Of a stretch of 64,000 nucleotides of DNA, positions 1-11,290 are shown in pieces. The translations under genes were made by a program, and so were the position numbers. This DNA comes from Arion vulgaris (taxonomy: Eukaryota > Mollusca > Gastropoda > Stylommatophora > Arionidae): NCBI GenBank assembly GCA_020796225.1, contig CM036771.1, positions 29,952,703 to 30,016,702 of the forward strand, written 5' to 3'. The notes beneath the pieces were generated by a model. That model was not told the origin of the DNA, made no database searches, and worked only from the letters and a program-made list of their open reading frames with translations. The stretch's first letter is position 1, and each line of letters starts with the position of its first letter.

Positions 1-28
1 AGTAGCAGAAGTAGCAAATGCTACGGCC

Positions 29-1150
29 CCGCGCTTCTGGGGCCCCGCGCCTATGTGACAGAGATGAAAAGGAAAAAATAACCAAGATGTTATATCAAAA
101 ACACGCAAGCTGTCTGAATTTTTAGTGTCGTGTGTGTGAATGCAAAAACTCAAAGCAGAAAATACAGAAGCCGCGTCTCACTGTGCAGTAGATGAAGACA
201 GTGCTATAGAAAAATCGTCATTACCAATATTACCATTAAGATCAGCAATTCTTCACGATTTAGCAACATTTTTCACAAGACAAACTGAAATTGAATGTAC
301 AGCAAGTCCTCCCAATTTAGCCATATCATCAAGTCAAAGAGAGACAGAAAGCACAGGACACGCTTCCAATGTAGTAACATTTTCTACAAGCCAAAAACAC
401 AACGAAAGTAAAATGTTCTCCAACGATATTGGTGAATGGCCAAGCAACTTCAATCGAGATTACTGGATTGTGAAAGGAAGTCCTATTGGTAAGACTATCA
501 AGAATATCAGCAACAAACTTCAAGACGACGCAAGCGAAATACTAAGTACGACGATTTCAGCTGCTCTTCAACGCTCGATGAAGTTGTAGAAAATCAAACA
601 CCCAAACAAAAATTTGAAAGTCAGGTGTTTATTGTCATAATTGATAATGTACTGTCTACCTTAGCTAAACGCATGGAAGCGTACCATAGAGTGAATGGTG
701 TATTTGGAATACTTCGCCAGTTAAAATCTCTTACAGCAGAAGAGATCTTGAAAAGAACTCCTAATATTGTCAGCTCTTACCAAGAGGATTTGGAAGAAAG
801 CATAATGGAAAAGTCATTAGAGTCGTGTTTCCCAAATGTAGAAATAGTCTTACGAATTTACTTGTCTTTAATGATTACCTGCAGCGGATAACGTTCTTTT
901 TCAACATTAAAGCGTATAAAAAGTGAGTTAAGGAACATGATTGGGACAAGATCGTCTAAATAGCCTCACCTTATATCGTTGAACATTGAATCTAATTTAC
1001 TTATAGAAATTGATTTGTCTAGTGTTATCTCTAAATTTGCTCACATTAAATCGAGACAAGTTTGTTTGTAAAAGTTGTGTTTTATTATTTATTATCATAC
1101 ACAACCTAGGGCCCCGCGCTAAAATTTGCTACAGGCCCCGCGCTGACCTA
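29..1150. repeat. GC-rich direct repeats bracketing the hAT relic
   Basis: The 10-mer ggccccgcgc occurs twice near 29-52 and twice near 1110-1142, always in the same orientation, in both cases close to a gctac motif (about 20-26 and 1126-1130). They bracket the hAT relic, but being direct rather than inverted they are not its terminal inverted repeats. They may be subterminal repeats or remnants of a surrounding unit that starts before the window. Confidence 0.45.
60..1080 (+). pseudogene. hAT transposase relic, ZMYM1-like, internally deleted
   Basis: The plus strand keeps two ends of a hAT transposase of the type often annotated as zinc finger MYM-type protein 1-like. The reading frame from 140 contains a TTF-type zinc-finger-like block around 415-490 (DIGEWPSNFNRDYWIVKGSP). 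After a stop at 589 a second open piece, 625-891, reads into the C-terminal hAT dimerisation region (FPNVEIVLRIYLSLMITCS). A stop and frameshift follow, then RSFSTLKRIKSELRN near 895-940. The several hundred residues of RNase H-like catalytic core expected between these blocks are absent, so this is an internal deletion derivative and cannot encode an active enzyme. It could have been moved by an intact relative. The family assignment rests on my recognition of the two blocks; the deletion is inferred from their closeness. Confidence 0.62.
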
Positions 1151-1238
1151 ATCCGGCACTGACTATACCAGTGTACTATAGTTGGTTCCCAAATTGGTGA
1201 ACATCTTGACTGGCAGATATAAAATCATCCACTTGACA

Positions 1239-2229
1239 TCGTCCGTGCTTTGCCGGGGCTCGCAAGGGGAGCAAAGAATAGAGCACTGCGACCTACAAGA
1301 CATATCGTAAGAGCCGACTGAGGTGGAAGAGCACTGCGACCTACAAGACATATCGTAAGAGCCGACTGAGGTGGAAGCCTAGGGAAGATATAGTTTGTTC
1401 CAAAATTCGTGATCACACTAAAGGTTTAATTTGTAGGAAAATCTATCTGATGGATACAAGTAATTTTTGCATGCAGTCTTATATACCTCACGACGTTACG
1501 AATCCATGTTTAACTAATTAGTAGGTAGCTTAGTTGAGGTAAAAACGTTTTTGTTATATAATTTTGCATAAGCACAACAAAATGATCATCAAAGTTTAGA
1601 ACTTACAGTAATACACAAAATGGTGGCGAATGATTGCAAAGGCGTATTCCTATTACATATTTTAAAAAGTAAGGTCACATAGTGAACAAATGATATCTTC
1701 CACTTATATAAATGAAAGTAAATGTTGTGTACATACGCCAATGACAGTCGGTATGAAACATTGTGAACTGATTAATTCCACGGGATTCCCGATTTTGACG
1801 TGCACTGAATTGCATTTGGAACACGGAAATGCTTAGTTATAGACAAACTTGACAATCGTACTGTAAAATTTCGACAAGTACACCAGATCAACATCGCGGT
1901 AAATTTAGTAATAACATATAATACAATTCTTACAGAACTAAAGGTTTGGGTGGGCAAAAATACTTTTGGAACGTCGTCACTGTTACTTATATAAAAATGC
2001 AAAAATCAAGAATTTCTGTCAAATGGATGATTTTATATCGGTCGGTAAAGATGATCACGAATTCTAAAAACGAACTATAGTAACTAAATAGCGTCGCAAA
2101 AATCAGATGTGCTAGCCTACTTATAGACGCATAACTGGTACGACGTACACTCGCTCTTAGACTCGGATCACATACAAAGCACAAAGAGTGGTTAACAAAT
2201 GGTCGATATGGAGCGTACGAAAAAGAAGG
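1239..2229 (+). mobile_element. SINE-1 copy 1, split by MITE B
   Basis: The 5' half (1239-1389) and 3' half (2084-2229) together reconstitute SINE-1 as seen at 3042 and 21819. The direct repeat tccacttg lies at 1228-1235 and 2230-2237 and is the target duplication in MITE A. A 48-bp piece of the SINE (agcactgcgacctacaag...) is duplicated in tandem at about 1279-1374. The core (cgtaagagccgactgagg) matches the conserved domain of the other copies. Confidence 0.68.
1390..2083 (-). mobile_element. MITE copy B nested inside SINE-1
   Basis: It runs from atagtttgttccaaaattcg to gaattctaaaaacgaactatag, and these ends are inverted copies of each other. It interrupts the SINE-1 sequence between cctagggaag and ctaaatagcgtcgc, with TA present on both sides, consistent with a TA target duplication. 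Its body (694 bp) aligns with copy A in reverse orientation at roughly 80 percent by eye. Confidence 0.6.
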
Positions 2230-3041
2230 TCCACTTGTTGAAAAAATATATTTTTTTACATTTTGCATTTGGTAACAGTAGCGACCTTCATAAAGTAGTT
2301 TTTGTTCACCCAAGTCTTAGAGTTAAAAGATTTTTATATATTTGTTATAAGTAAAAAAAAACAACGATGTTTATTTGGTATACATGTAGAACTTTAACAG
2401 TACGGCAGTCAAGTATTCCTGTAATTACGCATTTCCGTGCTCCACGTGCAATTCAGCACAAGTGACAATCGGGAATCCCGTGGAATTAAATCACTTCACA
2501 CTGTATCCGAACGGTTGTCATTGGCACACCATTGTACATATGTACACATTACACATTGTACATTGTACATGTGTACATTGCACATATGTACAAACTATTT
2601 ATTGTCATTGATATAAGTGATATAAGTTGTTCACTATGACACATTGCTTGTTATAATATGTAAAAGGGATACGCCTTTGCAAACATTAACTAATTTGTAC
2701 ACTGCTGCAAATTCTAAAATTTGATTATCATTTTTTATGCTTATACACAATTATATAACAAAAAACGCTTTCTGCATCAACCATGTTACCTACCAGTTAG
2801 TTAAACATAAATTCGTAAGGTCGTGAGGTATATAAGACTGTCTGTAAAACTAGACTGTTATGTATCCGGTAGAGTTCGTTCAAATTAAACATTAGTGTGT
2901 TGAAGAATTTTGGCATGAACTATAGTTATTACACTATCGGTGCTCCATAAACTTGATCAACTTCAAAGCTAAATAACAAGCAGGCAACAAGTAGGCAACA
3001 AGCAGGCAAGTGGTGTTTGAGTTTGTTCTTATCAATCAAGA

Positions 3042-3295
3042 TTTGTCCCTTTGTTGTCGGGGTTCACAAGGGGAGCAAAGAATAGTAACACTACGACCTA
3101 CAAGGCATTTCGTAAGAGACGACTAAGGTAGGGACCTAGGGAAGCTATTCTAGTAAATAAAAGTCTCGCAGAAATCGGATGTGCCGACCTACTTGTACAA
3201 CTGTCACAACGTACAACCGCTGGTAGGCTCCGATGACATACAGATCACAAAAAGTTGTTTAACAAGTGATCGATATGAAGCGTTCGCAGAAGAAG
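3042..3295 (+). mobile_element. SINE-1 copy 2
   Basis: It is flanked by a perfect 11-bp target duplication, atcaatcaaga, at 3031-3041 and 3296-3306. The element is 254 bp and ends in a short gaa-rich tail. It contains cgtaagagacgactaagg, a sequence I recognise as common in SINE central domains across animals (MetaSINE-like; from memory, so tentative). A tRNA promoter head is not obvious. Confidence 0.75.
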
Positions 3296-3504
3296 ATCAA
3301 TCAAGAGAAGAACACTCTTTGTGATTTGTATGCTTTCGCTAAAAACATCAGTATGTTGCGTCCCATTGAACCCACACGACATGCAAGACAGACGCATCCT
3401 AATGTCGGCCAAATACTATATGCAAATTATCTAACAGGATATATATTTATATAGACAGGTGACTAAGATTTTACACATAGAAAAACAACACCCACTTTCC
3501 CCCC

Positions 3505-3680
3505 AAAAAGGGTCCAAAAAAGAAGGATTGACTTCATTGCACCGGGTTTCCCCATCTGGCTCCGTCCATGTTGGCACAAACCACGAACTCAGTAGCACCG
3601 GCAACAATCTTAGTAATTTCATTAAAAATTGCAAATCTGTCTGGGACCGGATTCCAAACTACAACCTTCAGTACGACATG
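3505..3680 (-). mobile_element. SINE-2 fragment
   Basis: The segment ggattgacttcattgcaccg and the downstream ccacgaactcagtagcaccg match the complete SINE-2 at 59069-59319. The tRNA-like head is degraded (ggaccggattccaaac instead of the B-box form), so only the body and part of the head remain. Short open frames on both strands here are by-products of the SINE. Confidence 0.6.
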
Positions 3681-3743
3681 CAAACAATTTAACTACTTCG
3701 CCATTGAGACACATTTTAAAATACCACATCTGCGCGTGTACTG

Positions 3744-6700
3744 TTAGTTTAGTTTGTTCCTTTTCGGCCAATAGGCAGAGGTTTTAGATCTTCATGTGAT
3801 GCAGTTCTTTGCTAGCAGTTTGAGATTTTGTATGGTTTTACATCCCAATAGTTTACTTTCTTGTTGGATGGTTCTTCGAAGAGTGGTCTTTGGTCTTCCA
3901 CGTTTTCTTTTCCCAACTGGTGACCACATAAGGACTTGTCGATTTAGTCTCTGTTCGTCTGATCTCAGAACATGACCTAAATATTTCCACCTTCGTTTCC
4001 TCATAATATTTGATACGGGTTGTTGGTGTGTTCTATCTCTCACTGTGTTGTTAGAAACGAAATCACTCCATTTTACTTTTCATTATTTTCGGAGACATTT
4101 ATTCTCAAAGCTGTCCAGTTTCTTATCAATTTTCTTTGTTGATTTTCCAACTTTCACAACCGTAGATCAGTACGAAATTAAGAACGAAAATCCAGTCCTT
4201 CGAAACTAAATGCTACAGAAAGATCCTACGAATACCATGGACAGAAACTAAATGCTACAGAAAGATCCTACGAATACCATGGACAGAAAAGAGAAAGAAC
4301 ACTGATGTCCTGAAAGAACTAAATGTTAAAGAGAATTGGCTGATAAACAACATACTATACAGAAAAATTACATACTTTGGTCACATCAAGCGTCACGATG
4401 GCCTGGAAAGAACAATACTAGAAGGCAGGGTCCCAGGACGTAGAGGCAGACCAAGAAGAAGATGGCTACAAGATATTAAAGAAACCATGAACATGACCAT
4501 TGACGAAGTGGGTGAACTGGCAAGAGACAGAGCGAATTTCAGATGTGCTGCAAAGAGAGCAACGTCCTATAAAGGATACGCACCTTGATGAGATCAGTAC
4601 AGAAATCACACATGACCTAAACAATTTAACTTCTGTACATATACTAAGGTCTTGAGATTGCCAGATATTTGTTAATTTAGTGAAGGCACTAGCTGCTATA
4701 GCAATACGAGAGTTTATTTCTTTCATCGTGTCTCCGTTGTTTGACACTTTACTCCGCAAATATGTAAAATGTTCAACTTTCTCCAGTGTTTGGCCATTTA
4801 TTACGATGTTGTCTGTCGAGTTTGTCAGGTCCATAATTTTTCTTTTGACAGAATTAATCTGAAGACCAACCTGTTCTGCAAGTGTGCAAAGATTGCTCGT
4901 TAGTTTGTGGGTTGCTTGTGTGGCTGAATTCAATATGGCCACGTCATCGGCAAAGTCAAGATCAAATAGTCTGCTGTTATTAAGCCATTTGATGCCTAGT
5001 TGATCATCTTGGGTGCATTTGCGCATGATCCAGTCTATAGCTATCCCAAAAGCATAGGTGACATAACGCAGCCCTGCTTCATACCCGAATTGACTGTGAA
5101 CCAATCTGAGTTTCCTACATCTGTTCTTACACAGCAGGATGCTTCAGAATAGAAGGTTTTTATAATGTTGATGTATTTTTCGTGGAAGCCGTAGGTCTTA
5201 AGAATCTCCCAGAGAGTAGAACGATGAAGACTATCAAACGCTTTCTGAAAATCTATAAAATGTATCACTAGTGTTGACTGGAATTCAATTCATTCTTCTA
5301 TAATGGATCTGAGCGTGAAGATATGATCGGTACAAGAACGATGTGGATGAAAGTCAGCTTGTTCTTCTCTTAGCCTTGCGTCGACGGCTTTTTCAGCCTC
5401 TCCATCAAAATGCAGCAGAATAGCTTGCCAGGTCTTGATAGCAGAGTTATTCCGTGCCAGTTGTTGCAATTTGACAAATCGCCTTTTTGGGAGCTTGAAT
5501 ATCACTCCGTCTTTCCAATCTTTTGGAAGGGTCTCATTCTGCCAAACATCGTTCATTAAGGTACGTAGGAATCACATTGATTCCTCGTAAGTTGCTTTTA
5601 GCATCTCTCCTGAAATATCGTCGATACCGCTGGCTTTGTTGTTTTTCAGTTTCTTGATGGCTTGTTTAATTTCTTCCATTGAGAAGTCATCAATGGATGC
5701 ATTTAATGATGGCATTTGTATTTATGTTTCAAAAACTGGTGTTATCAGTGGGTTGGGTCTATTTAATACCTCTTTAAAAAGTTCAGCCTATCTTTTCGAT
5801 TGTGCTTGTTGTGATGGTATGGATTCGTTGTTTTTCCCTTTCACAGGACAGCTTGTCGTCGGCGGATGATTCGTTAGCTGTTTCATAATATGAAAAAGTG
5901 TTTTACTGTTCCCAGTTTTGGATGCTGTTTCTGCCTCTAAAGATAACTTCTGGATGTAACCACGTTTATCTTTGCGAGCATTTGCTTGAATATCTTTGTC
6001 CAGTTGTCTATATTCAAGGACTGTTGATTCGTTTTGAGTCGATAGCATTCTTAGTTTAACTTCTTTTCTTTCTTGGATTTTTGCCATGTTTCTTCACTTA
6101 ACCAATTCTTTCTTTCCTTTTTTATATATCACACTGTTTCTGCTGCTGCAGATTTAATAGCGTTCTTAAAAAAGTTCCAATGATTTTCTATGTTCTTCTC
6201 GGTATGTCCTGTTGTAGTGATGTTATGTAAGTTGGTGAATCTATTATCAATATCGATATTGTAGGAACTTTGAATGTTTGGTAACAGTAGGCGTTTAGAA
6301 TCTATTTTCTTGTTTTTTTGCGGTTTGTACAGTACTTTCAATTAAGTTATTATTATGGCAATGCATAAGTTGTGGTCGCTGCCAATATCTGCCCCTCTGT
6401 AGGCTCTTACATCTAAGACGGACGTACGAAATTTCGAGTTTATACAGAAGTGATCAATCTGGTTTGTTGTATGTTAGTCAGGAGAATTCCAAGTTGTTTT
6501 ATGGATTTCTTTGTGTGGGGAAAAAGGTACTTGCTATAGCCATATTAGTCAGTTCACATAATTCCAGTAATCTTTCTCCATTTTGGTTTATGGTGCCCAT
6601 GCCATGTTTGCCGATGAACCTTTCTATGCCTTTGTTCTTATTGCTGATTTTAGCATTAAAGTCGCCCATAGTCACAATGAAATCGTGCCTAGGTGTTTTG

Positions 6701-7135
6701 TTTAGAACGTCTAGCAGCGAAGTGTAAAATCTGTCCTTCTGGTCATCTGTGCTGTCGTTCGTTGGAGCGTAACATTGTATAATTGTAAGTTTAAAGTGTT
6801 TAGTTTGTAGTGGGGCTGTTATAATTCTTTCGTTGATTGGCTCCCAGCTAATAAGAGATGATGCAACTTTATGTGTCATGATGATTCCAACTCCTTCTTT
6901 ATGAATATTATCAGCTCTCCCGGAATGAATAATAAACACATTTTCGCTAGATATATAATTTTTACATGAATCCGGACATCTGCACTCACTGACAACCAAG
7001 ATGTCCAGGTTATAATTTGTCTTTTCTTTACACACCTCAGCGGTTTTTCCGCTTGAAACATAGTCCTCACATTCCAATAGCCAAATTTCGAACACTGCTT
7101 ACTATTTAATAAACTAGAACGGGTAGCCATTTCAC
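3744..7135 (-). mobile_element. RTE-A LINE, nearly full length but broken ORF
   Basis: On the minus strand the order is endonuclease then reverse transcriptase, the layout of an RTE/BovB-like non-LTR retrotransposon. The endonuclease, about 7130-6490, reads in two frames and shows CYAPTND and VTMGDFNAKI, typical apurinic-endonuclease motifs. A linker covers about 6340-5790. The RT is in pieces: NETLPKDWKDGVIFKLPK (5556-5500), DFQKAFDSLHRSTLWEIL (about 5255), MKQGCVMSPMLLG (about 5080) and the catalytic LDFADDVAIL (about 4965). The C-terminal block with RRWKYLGHVLRSD and KRKRGRPKTT lies at 4043-3792. At least five frameshifts or stops make it non-functional. An RTE-B fragment is inserted at 4174-4590. 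A shorter sister copy sits at 16757-17810. Confidence 0.85.
4174..4590 (+). mobile_element. RTE-B LINE 3' fragment inserted into RTE-A
   Basis: It is flanked by the 10-bp direct repeat agatcagtac at 4164-4173 and 4591-4600, and the RTE-A sequence resumes collinearly afterwards when compared with the copy at 17.2 kb. It encodes the end of an RTE-type ORF2 (KCYRKILRIPWTEKR, then RKITYFGHIKRHDGL, RRGRPRRRWLQDIKETMN) ending at a stop after SYKGYAP, followed by ccttgatg, the short tail style of RTE elements. About 42 bp encoding the RILRIPWTE region is duplicated in tandem at 4205-4288. It is severely 5' truncated. Confidence 0.85.
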
Positions 7136-7192
7136 ATTAATAGAACGATACACATTTAGATAAATCCTCTGTTTCCGAAATACTGGGGTTTT

Positions 7193-7327
7193 TACGATTG
7201 AGGATTATTAAGTCTCAGATCAACCGAGCATAGCAAGTACGATTGAGGATTATTAAGTCTCAGATCAACCGAGCATAGCAAGTACGATTGAGGATTATTA
7301 AGTCTCAGATCAACCGACCATAGCAAG
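7193..7327. repeat. 45-bp tandem repeat, 3 copies
   Basis: Three units starting tacgattgaggattattaag at 7193, 7238 and 7283 are nearly identical. They lie just beyond the 5' end of the RTE-A LINE; tandem 5' UTR monomers of that element are possible but unproven. From 7328 to 7980 I see no gene or clear repeat. Confidence 0.75.
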
Positions 7328-7988
7328 TAGGAAGAAAACAACACATTCCATCTTAAAACCGGAACCGGAACGTGTACTGTAGCTTGGTAGTATATTTGAT
7401 TCGTTTTAGGGTGCTGGAGTCAGAACTGACTCCTTTCAACAGACACGTGTAATAACCATATCGCATCTACAAAGAAAACTATAACAAAGCTATTATCTGT
7501 TCTTGGAGGAATGTTACTTTTTTTTAGCCAAATTATTTGTGCATGACGATCCGTGTAGTCTCCACCATATACACCCATAGTTGCCCCTTATGAAATACTT
7601 GCATGCATTACATATGCCTTTTGTACCCCAATACTGAGACTGTGGATTCAAACTTCTAAATGTTGCCTCTCTTATTATTAGATCATTCTTTAATTTACTT
7701 TAAACTAGGGGAATTTAAACCTAATTCATTCATATGATAGATATACAGGTAAATCACACACCTGGATACCAAGACTGGATCTTGATAATTCAAGCATTAA
7801 AAAGAGTAATGAATGGTTTCAACTGAACACACTGAAGCAGAAACTACTTTTCTTATCTAGTTTCTTGTTATAAAAAATTCAACACAAGTGTTTTATATTG
7901 CCTTAGTTGTATATTGCCTTTAGTGTTTTATAAATTTGTATAGAGATATATTGTTTAATACTGCTAGTATCAAACTCAGCGTTTAGAG

Positions 7989-9289
7989 CAGTGTTTCCCA
8001 ACCTTTTTGTGCCATGCCCCACCAAAGCCTTTCAACAACTCGTATGCCCCTCCTCCCTCCCCCTCCTTCCCCAAATCCATGTAACATATACAAAAAATAT
8101 TTGAATTTCCAAAAATTGAATTGTTCACTGAAGAATGTTAGGTCTTATGAAGAAATCACCAGGCAATTGTTGAGGAAACACAGCAAGTAAATTTTCAGAA
8201 CATATAAAGGAGAACTTAACTTCAAGTACGAAATAATTTTGATGACAGTTTTTTCTATATTATTTTAATTATTAGTAGTTACTTATTACTTAAATTTAGT
8301 GAGATCCTTGCGCTTGATACATGCTGCAAAGAGATTTTATGTTAGATTCCAATTTAGTTAGCTTCAGTCTAAAGTCTCCCCGTTGTGTTACATCCAGCCG
8401 ATTTCTTTTGTTTTTGTTTTAGCAGCAAGTCAGTTATGGCACTAACTCCACATTCAGCTAAATATGAAGATGGAATCGGTAACAAGTTTTTTTGCACATT
8501 TGGTTGAATTTGTATATTTGATTTATGTTTCTTCACAAAGCCATACCATCCCTCCTTTATATTAAATAAAGTTTTAACGAAATCTTCTGTCATTGTCTAA
8601 AACTGTATGTCCCAACCACGTCTTCTCAATCGGTCGTTAAACATGGAAAACAAGTTCTCATGACATTCTACTGTAATCCATATATAATTGTTCCTTCGAT
8701 AACTATGCAACTACAAAATGGTACTCTAAGGACACTTGTATAATCCAGCTACACAGTGAGTATCCATTACTCTGGTAATCAAACCAATGGCCCATAACTT
8801 GTATTTGAGTCAAACCCCCTTGATGTTTCTTGATTGCTTTTCCCATCGTACCTAACATTCCAAGTCAAATCAAACTTTGGACCTGCTTTCTGAGGCAGAA
8901 TTATGTTAATGTTCTGTCCAAAACTATTACATACTCAAGATTGCACTATATAAACTCATTTGGTCTTCATGACAAGGTTGGCAAATGTCGGACACATTAC
9001 AGTTTTAAAAAAAATATGATTCGATTTCAACACAATAACACATGCTTTCCCGCTCTCAAAGCTTTGTTAAAAGGAGGTAGTAATGTACCTAGATATAAGT
9101 ACTTTCCGTTTATTGAAGATTTTTTAAACTTCAGAAAAGTGATTGTGGAGCAACATTCGTTTTTGTGAACAGACATCTAAAAACCGATATATCGGTTTTG
9201 CAACATCATGAACTCTTAAACTCTGAACGAGTACATTCCCCCTCAACGATGAAAATACCCTATGGGGCTGGGCCCCATGTTGGGAAACA
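7989..9289 (-). mobile_element. hAT element E6, degraded, minus-strand transposase end
   Basis: The left end cagtgtttcccaacc and the right end ccatgttgggaaaca are inverted, hAT-style. Flanking octamers gtttagag (7981-7988) and gtttagcg (9290-9297) match at 7 of 8 positions. On the minus strand, 8593-8369 encodes IPSSYLAECGVSAITDLLLK, resembling the hAT C-terminal dimerisation block of SCAND3/ZBED-like transposases, with stops nearby. The rest of the transposase is not recognisable. A plus-strand open frame at 8830-9168 matches nothing known to me and is probably chance. Confidence 0.6.
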
Positions 9290-9299
9290 GTTTAGCGGC

Positions 9300-9470
9300 T
9301 TAAAACGCTGACAGGAGCCGCCTCTCTGTCGCCGAGGTACTAAGCATGTCACTCGTTTCAGTTGTAGACGGCCCGTGTTTGGCGTGATTTTTAGTCTAAA
9401 TGTAGGTGAGATCAAGTTCCTAGTCCTCTTGAAAACTGACGATAATACGTAGGTTCAAGTTTAATACACA
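9300..9470 (+). mobile_element. SINE-4 fragment
   Basis: The stretch taggtgagatcaagttccta (about 9399) matches the SINE-4 body at 39.96 kb and 40.75 kb, which lie in reverse orientation. A tRNA-like head may lie at 9325-9385 (gtcgccgaggtactaagc). No target duplication was found. Confidence 0.45.
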
Positions 9471-9564
9471 TTAAATGAAGAACTAATTAAGTAGCAAAGG
9501 GTGTAGACTCAAGAGAGGCTGAAGTCAGGCGGAAGATACGCTTAGGAAAATATGTGATCCGGAA

Positions 9565-9954
9565 TTGAACCAGGAAATAAATGCATTGCTGTGTCACCTA
9601 ACATTCAGACTGCTTTTACAGTTATTGCATCCATTAAGAAACACTGAAAACAAAATAATCCATCACTTGGAGGTTGAGGCCCTCTTGAATGACAACATCA
9701 ATCATACAGATGTGGTTTTATTTACACCGATGGTTCAATCAGTCGTCAACAACGCTGTGCGGGGGATTTTCAGCACGCTCAGGAGAACAAATAATAAGAG
9801 AGGCCAGTGGGGCGTTCGCGACAACCACAATAATTTGACAAGGAGGTACGGGCGGTTACAGAGGCGGTGAAATTGTTGGCATCTCATAACTAGTCTCGTG
9901 TTTTCATACTCAGTGACTCCATGAGCATAATTCGTTAAATAGAATCAGGAATGG
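9565..9954 (+). mobile_element. LINE-I1-like fragment: RNase H domain, first half
   Basis: Degenerate sequence matching the RNase H region of the LINE-I1 copies at 18680 and 35116. It includes HLEVEALLNDNINHTDVVLF (about 9660-9720) and, in another frame, LSDSMSII near 9910. It stops at 9954, where an RTE LINE is inserted, and continues at 11062. Confidence 0.65.
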
Positions 9955-11061
9955 GTACTATACATAGGTTTTGTGGATTATGAAAAGGCGTTTGATAGTC
10001 TGGATAGGGAATCATTGTGGAAACTATTAATACACTATGGAGTTCCACCCAAGATTGCAAACCTAATAAAGAAAACGTATGAAGGAATGAAATGCAGAGT
10101 CATACACGAGGGTCAACTGACGGAATCCTTTGAGATAAGAACAGGGGTGAGGCAGGGATGCTTGTTATCACCATTCCTGTTCTTGCTGGCCATAGATTGG
10201 ATCATGAAATCAACAACGGATAACAGAGGGGAATACAATGGACACTTGTGAAACAACTGGAGGACCTGGATTTTGCAGATGATCTAGCTTTGCTGTCTCA
10301 CAACCACGCACAGATTAAAGACAAAATGAATACCCTAAATAATAAGTCTCAACAGCTAGGTTTGAAAATACACAGGGGAAGACCAAGGTCATGAGAATAA
10401 ATGCTGCAAATGTAAACCAGATTATGCTGGAGGAAACAGCACTGCAGGATGTAGAATCATACACATACCTTGGAAGCAACATAGACACAGAAGGAGGAAC
10501 AAACAAAGATGTTAAGATAAGAATACAAAAAGCAAGAGGAACTTTATTGCATTGAGTAAGATATGGAAGGCAAGGGAGATCAAAACAACCACAAAACTGA
10601 GAATTTTCCAGTCAAATGTGAAGTCAGTGCTGTTCTATGGCTCGGAAACATGGAAGACCACAAAGGTAACTATCAGAAAACTGCAGACCTTAGTAAATGG
10701 ATGTTTACGTAGGATAGAGGGATTGAGATGGTATGATAAGATTACAAACGAGGAACTCAGGTAGAGAACAACGCAGATACCAGTGGAGAGAGGCTCAGGA
10801 AGAGACGCTGGCGATGGATAGGACATACATTGAGAAGACCAACCGGAAGCATCGCAAGACAGGCATTGTTTTGGAACCCGCAGGGAAAGAGGAGTAGGGA
10901 AGGCCTAGGCAGACCTGGAGAAGAGAGCTGGAGGCGGATATAAAGAGGATAGGCAAAACATGGAAAGAATTGGAAGGGATGGCAAGAGAGAGGAAGAGAT
11001 GGAAGAAGTTGTTGAAGACCTGTGCTCCAATGGGAGTTGAAAGGTGATGATGATGATGATG
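9955..11061 (+). mobile_element. RTE-C LINE, 5' truncated, inserted into LINE-I1 RNase H
   Basis: An 11-bp target duplication, atcaggaatgg, flanks the insert at 9944-9954 and 11062-11072. The sequence starts inside the reverse transcriptase at FVDYEKAFDSLDRESLWKLL (catalytic Asp of motif A) and continues to GVRQGCLLSPFLFLLAIDWI. After a frameshift near 10235 it reads LEDLDFADDLALLS (catalytic FADD), then VLFYGSETWKTTK and RRRWRWIGHTLRRP, and ends in a gatgat repeat tail. This is the common RTE-type ORF2. Only one or two frameshifts separate it from an open frame, so it is relatively young, but it lacks the endonuclease. Confidence 0.88.
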
Positions 11062-11290
11062 ATCAGGAATGGCGAGACGAAACTGGGTGGAGGTACTGGT
11101 ACAGACAGTGATCAGAAAAATCACCTACATTTTTGTTCCTGGGCACGCAGGAGTCAGTGGTAATAAACGAGCTGAGAGATTGGTTGGCATGGCTACAATA
11201 ACAGAAGAAGCTGCCATGGATCGAAATGACATTCTTAACGCACTGAGAAAATCTTTCCGAACAGAGGAGTTTCAGGGATGTGAATTCCTT
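11062..11290 (+). mobile_element. LINE-I1-like fragment: RNase H domain, second half
   Basis: It resumes the domain broken at 9954: ARRNWVEVLVQTVIRKITYI, then FVPGHAGVSGNKRAERLVGM with the GHAGVxGN(E/K)xA(D/E) end of RNase H, then MDRNDILNALRKSF. The usual ERAD is KRAE here, so the last catalytic Asp is changed. From 11300 to 11740 no gene is visible; the stretch is pyrimidine-rich. Confidence 0.72.

Larger units (their letters stand above)
1175..2930. mobile_element. MITE copy A, about 755 bp, interrupted by SINE-1 and MITE copy B
   Basis: The left terminus begins ctatagttggttccc at about 1175; the right terminus ends with the reverse complement (gaattttggcatgaactatag) at about 2930. Without the nested material the element is about 65 bp (1175-1238) plus about 690 bp (2238-2930). 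Its interior matches copy B in reverse, which is why 1.4-1.84 kb and 2.43-2.9 kb look like arms of a long inverted repeat. No coding capacity is visible. Termini and the TA at B suggest a Tc1/mariner-like class, but superfamily is uncertain. Confidence 0.6.

Noticed and set aside
29..1142. GC-rich motifs as terminal inverted repeats of the hAT relic
   Set aside because: Both pairs are in the same orientation.
1411..2905. One long foldback transposon with 450-bp arms
   Set aside because: SINE-1 halves and TA/tccacttg duplications show two inverted MITE copies nested around a SINE.
8830..9168. 112-codon plus-strand frame as a small gene
   Set aside because: It lies inside hAT E6 with no recognisable family, and nothing but length supports it.
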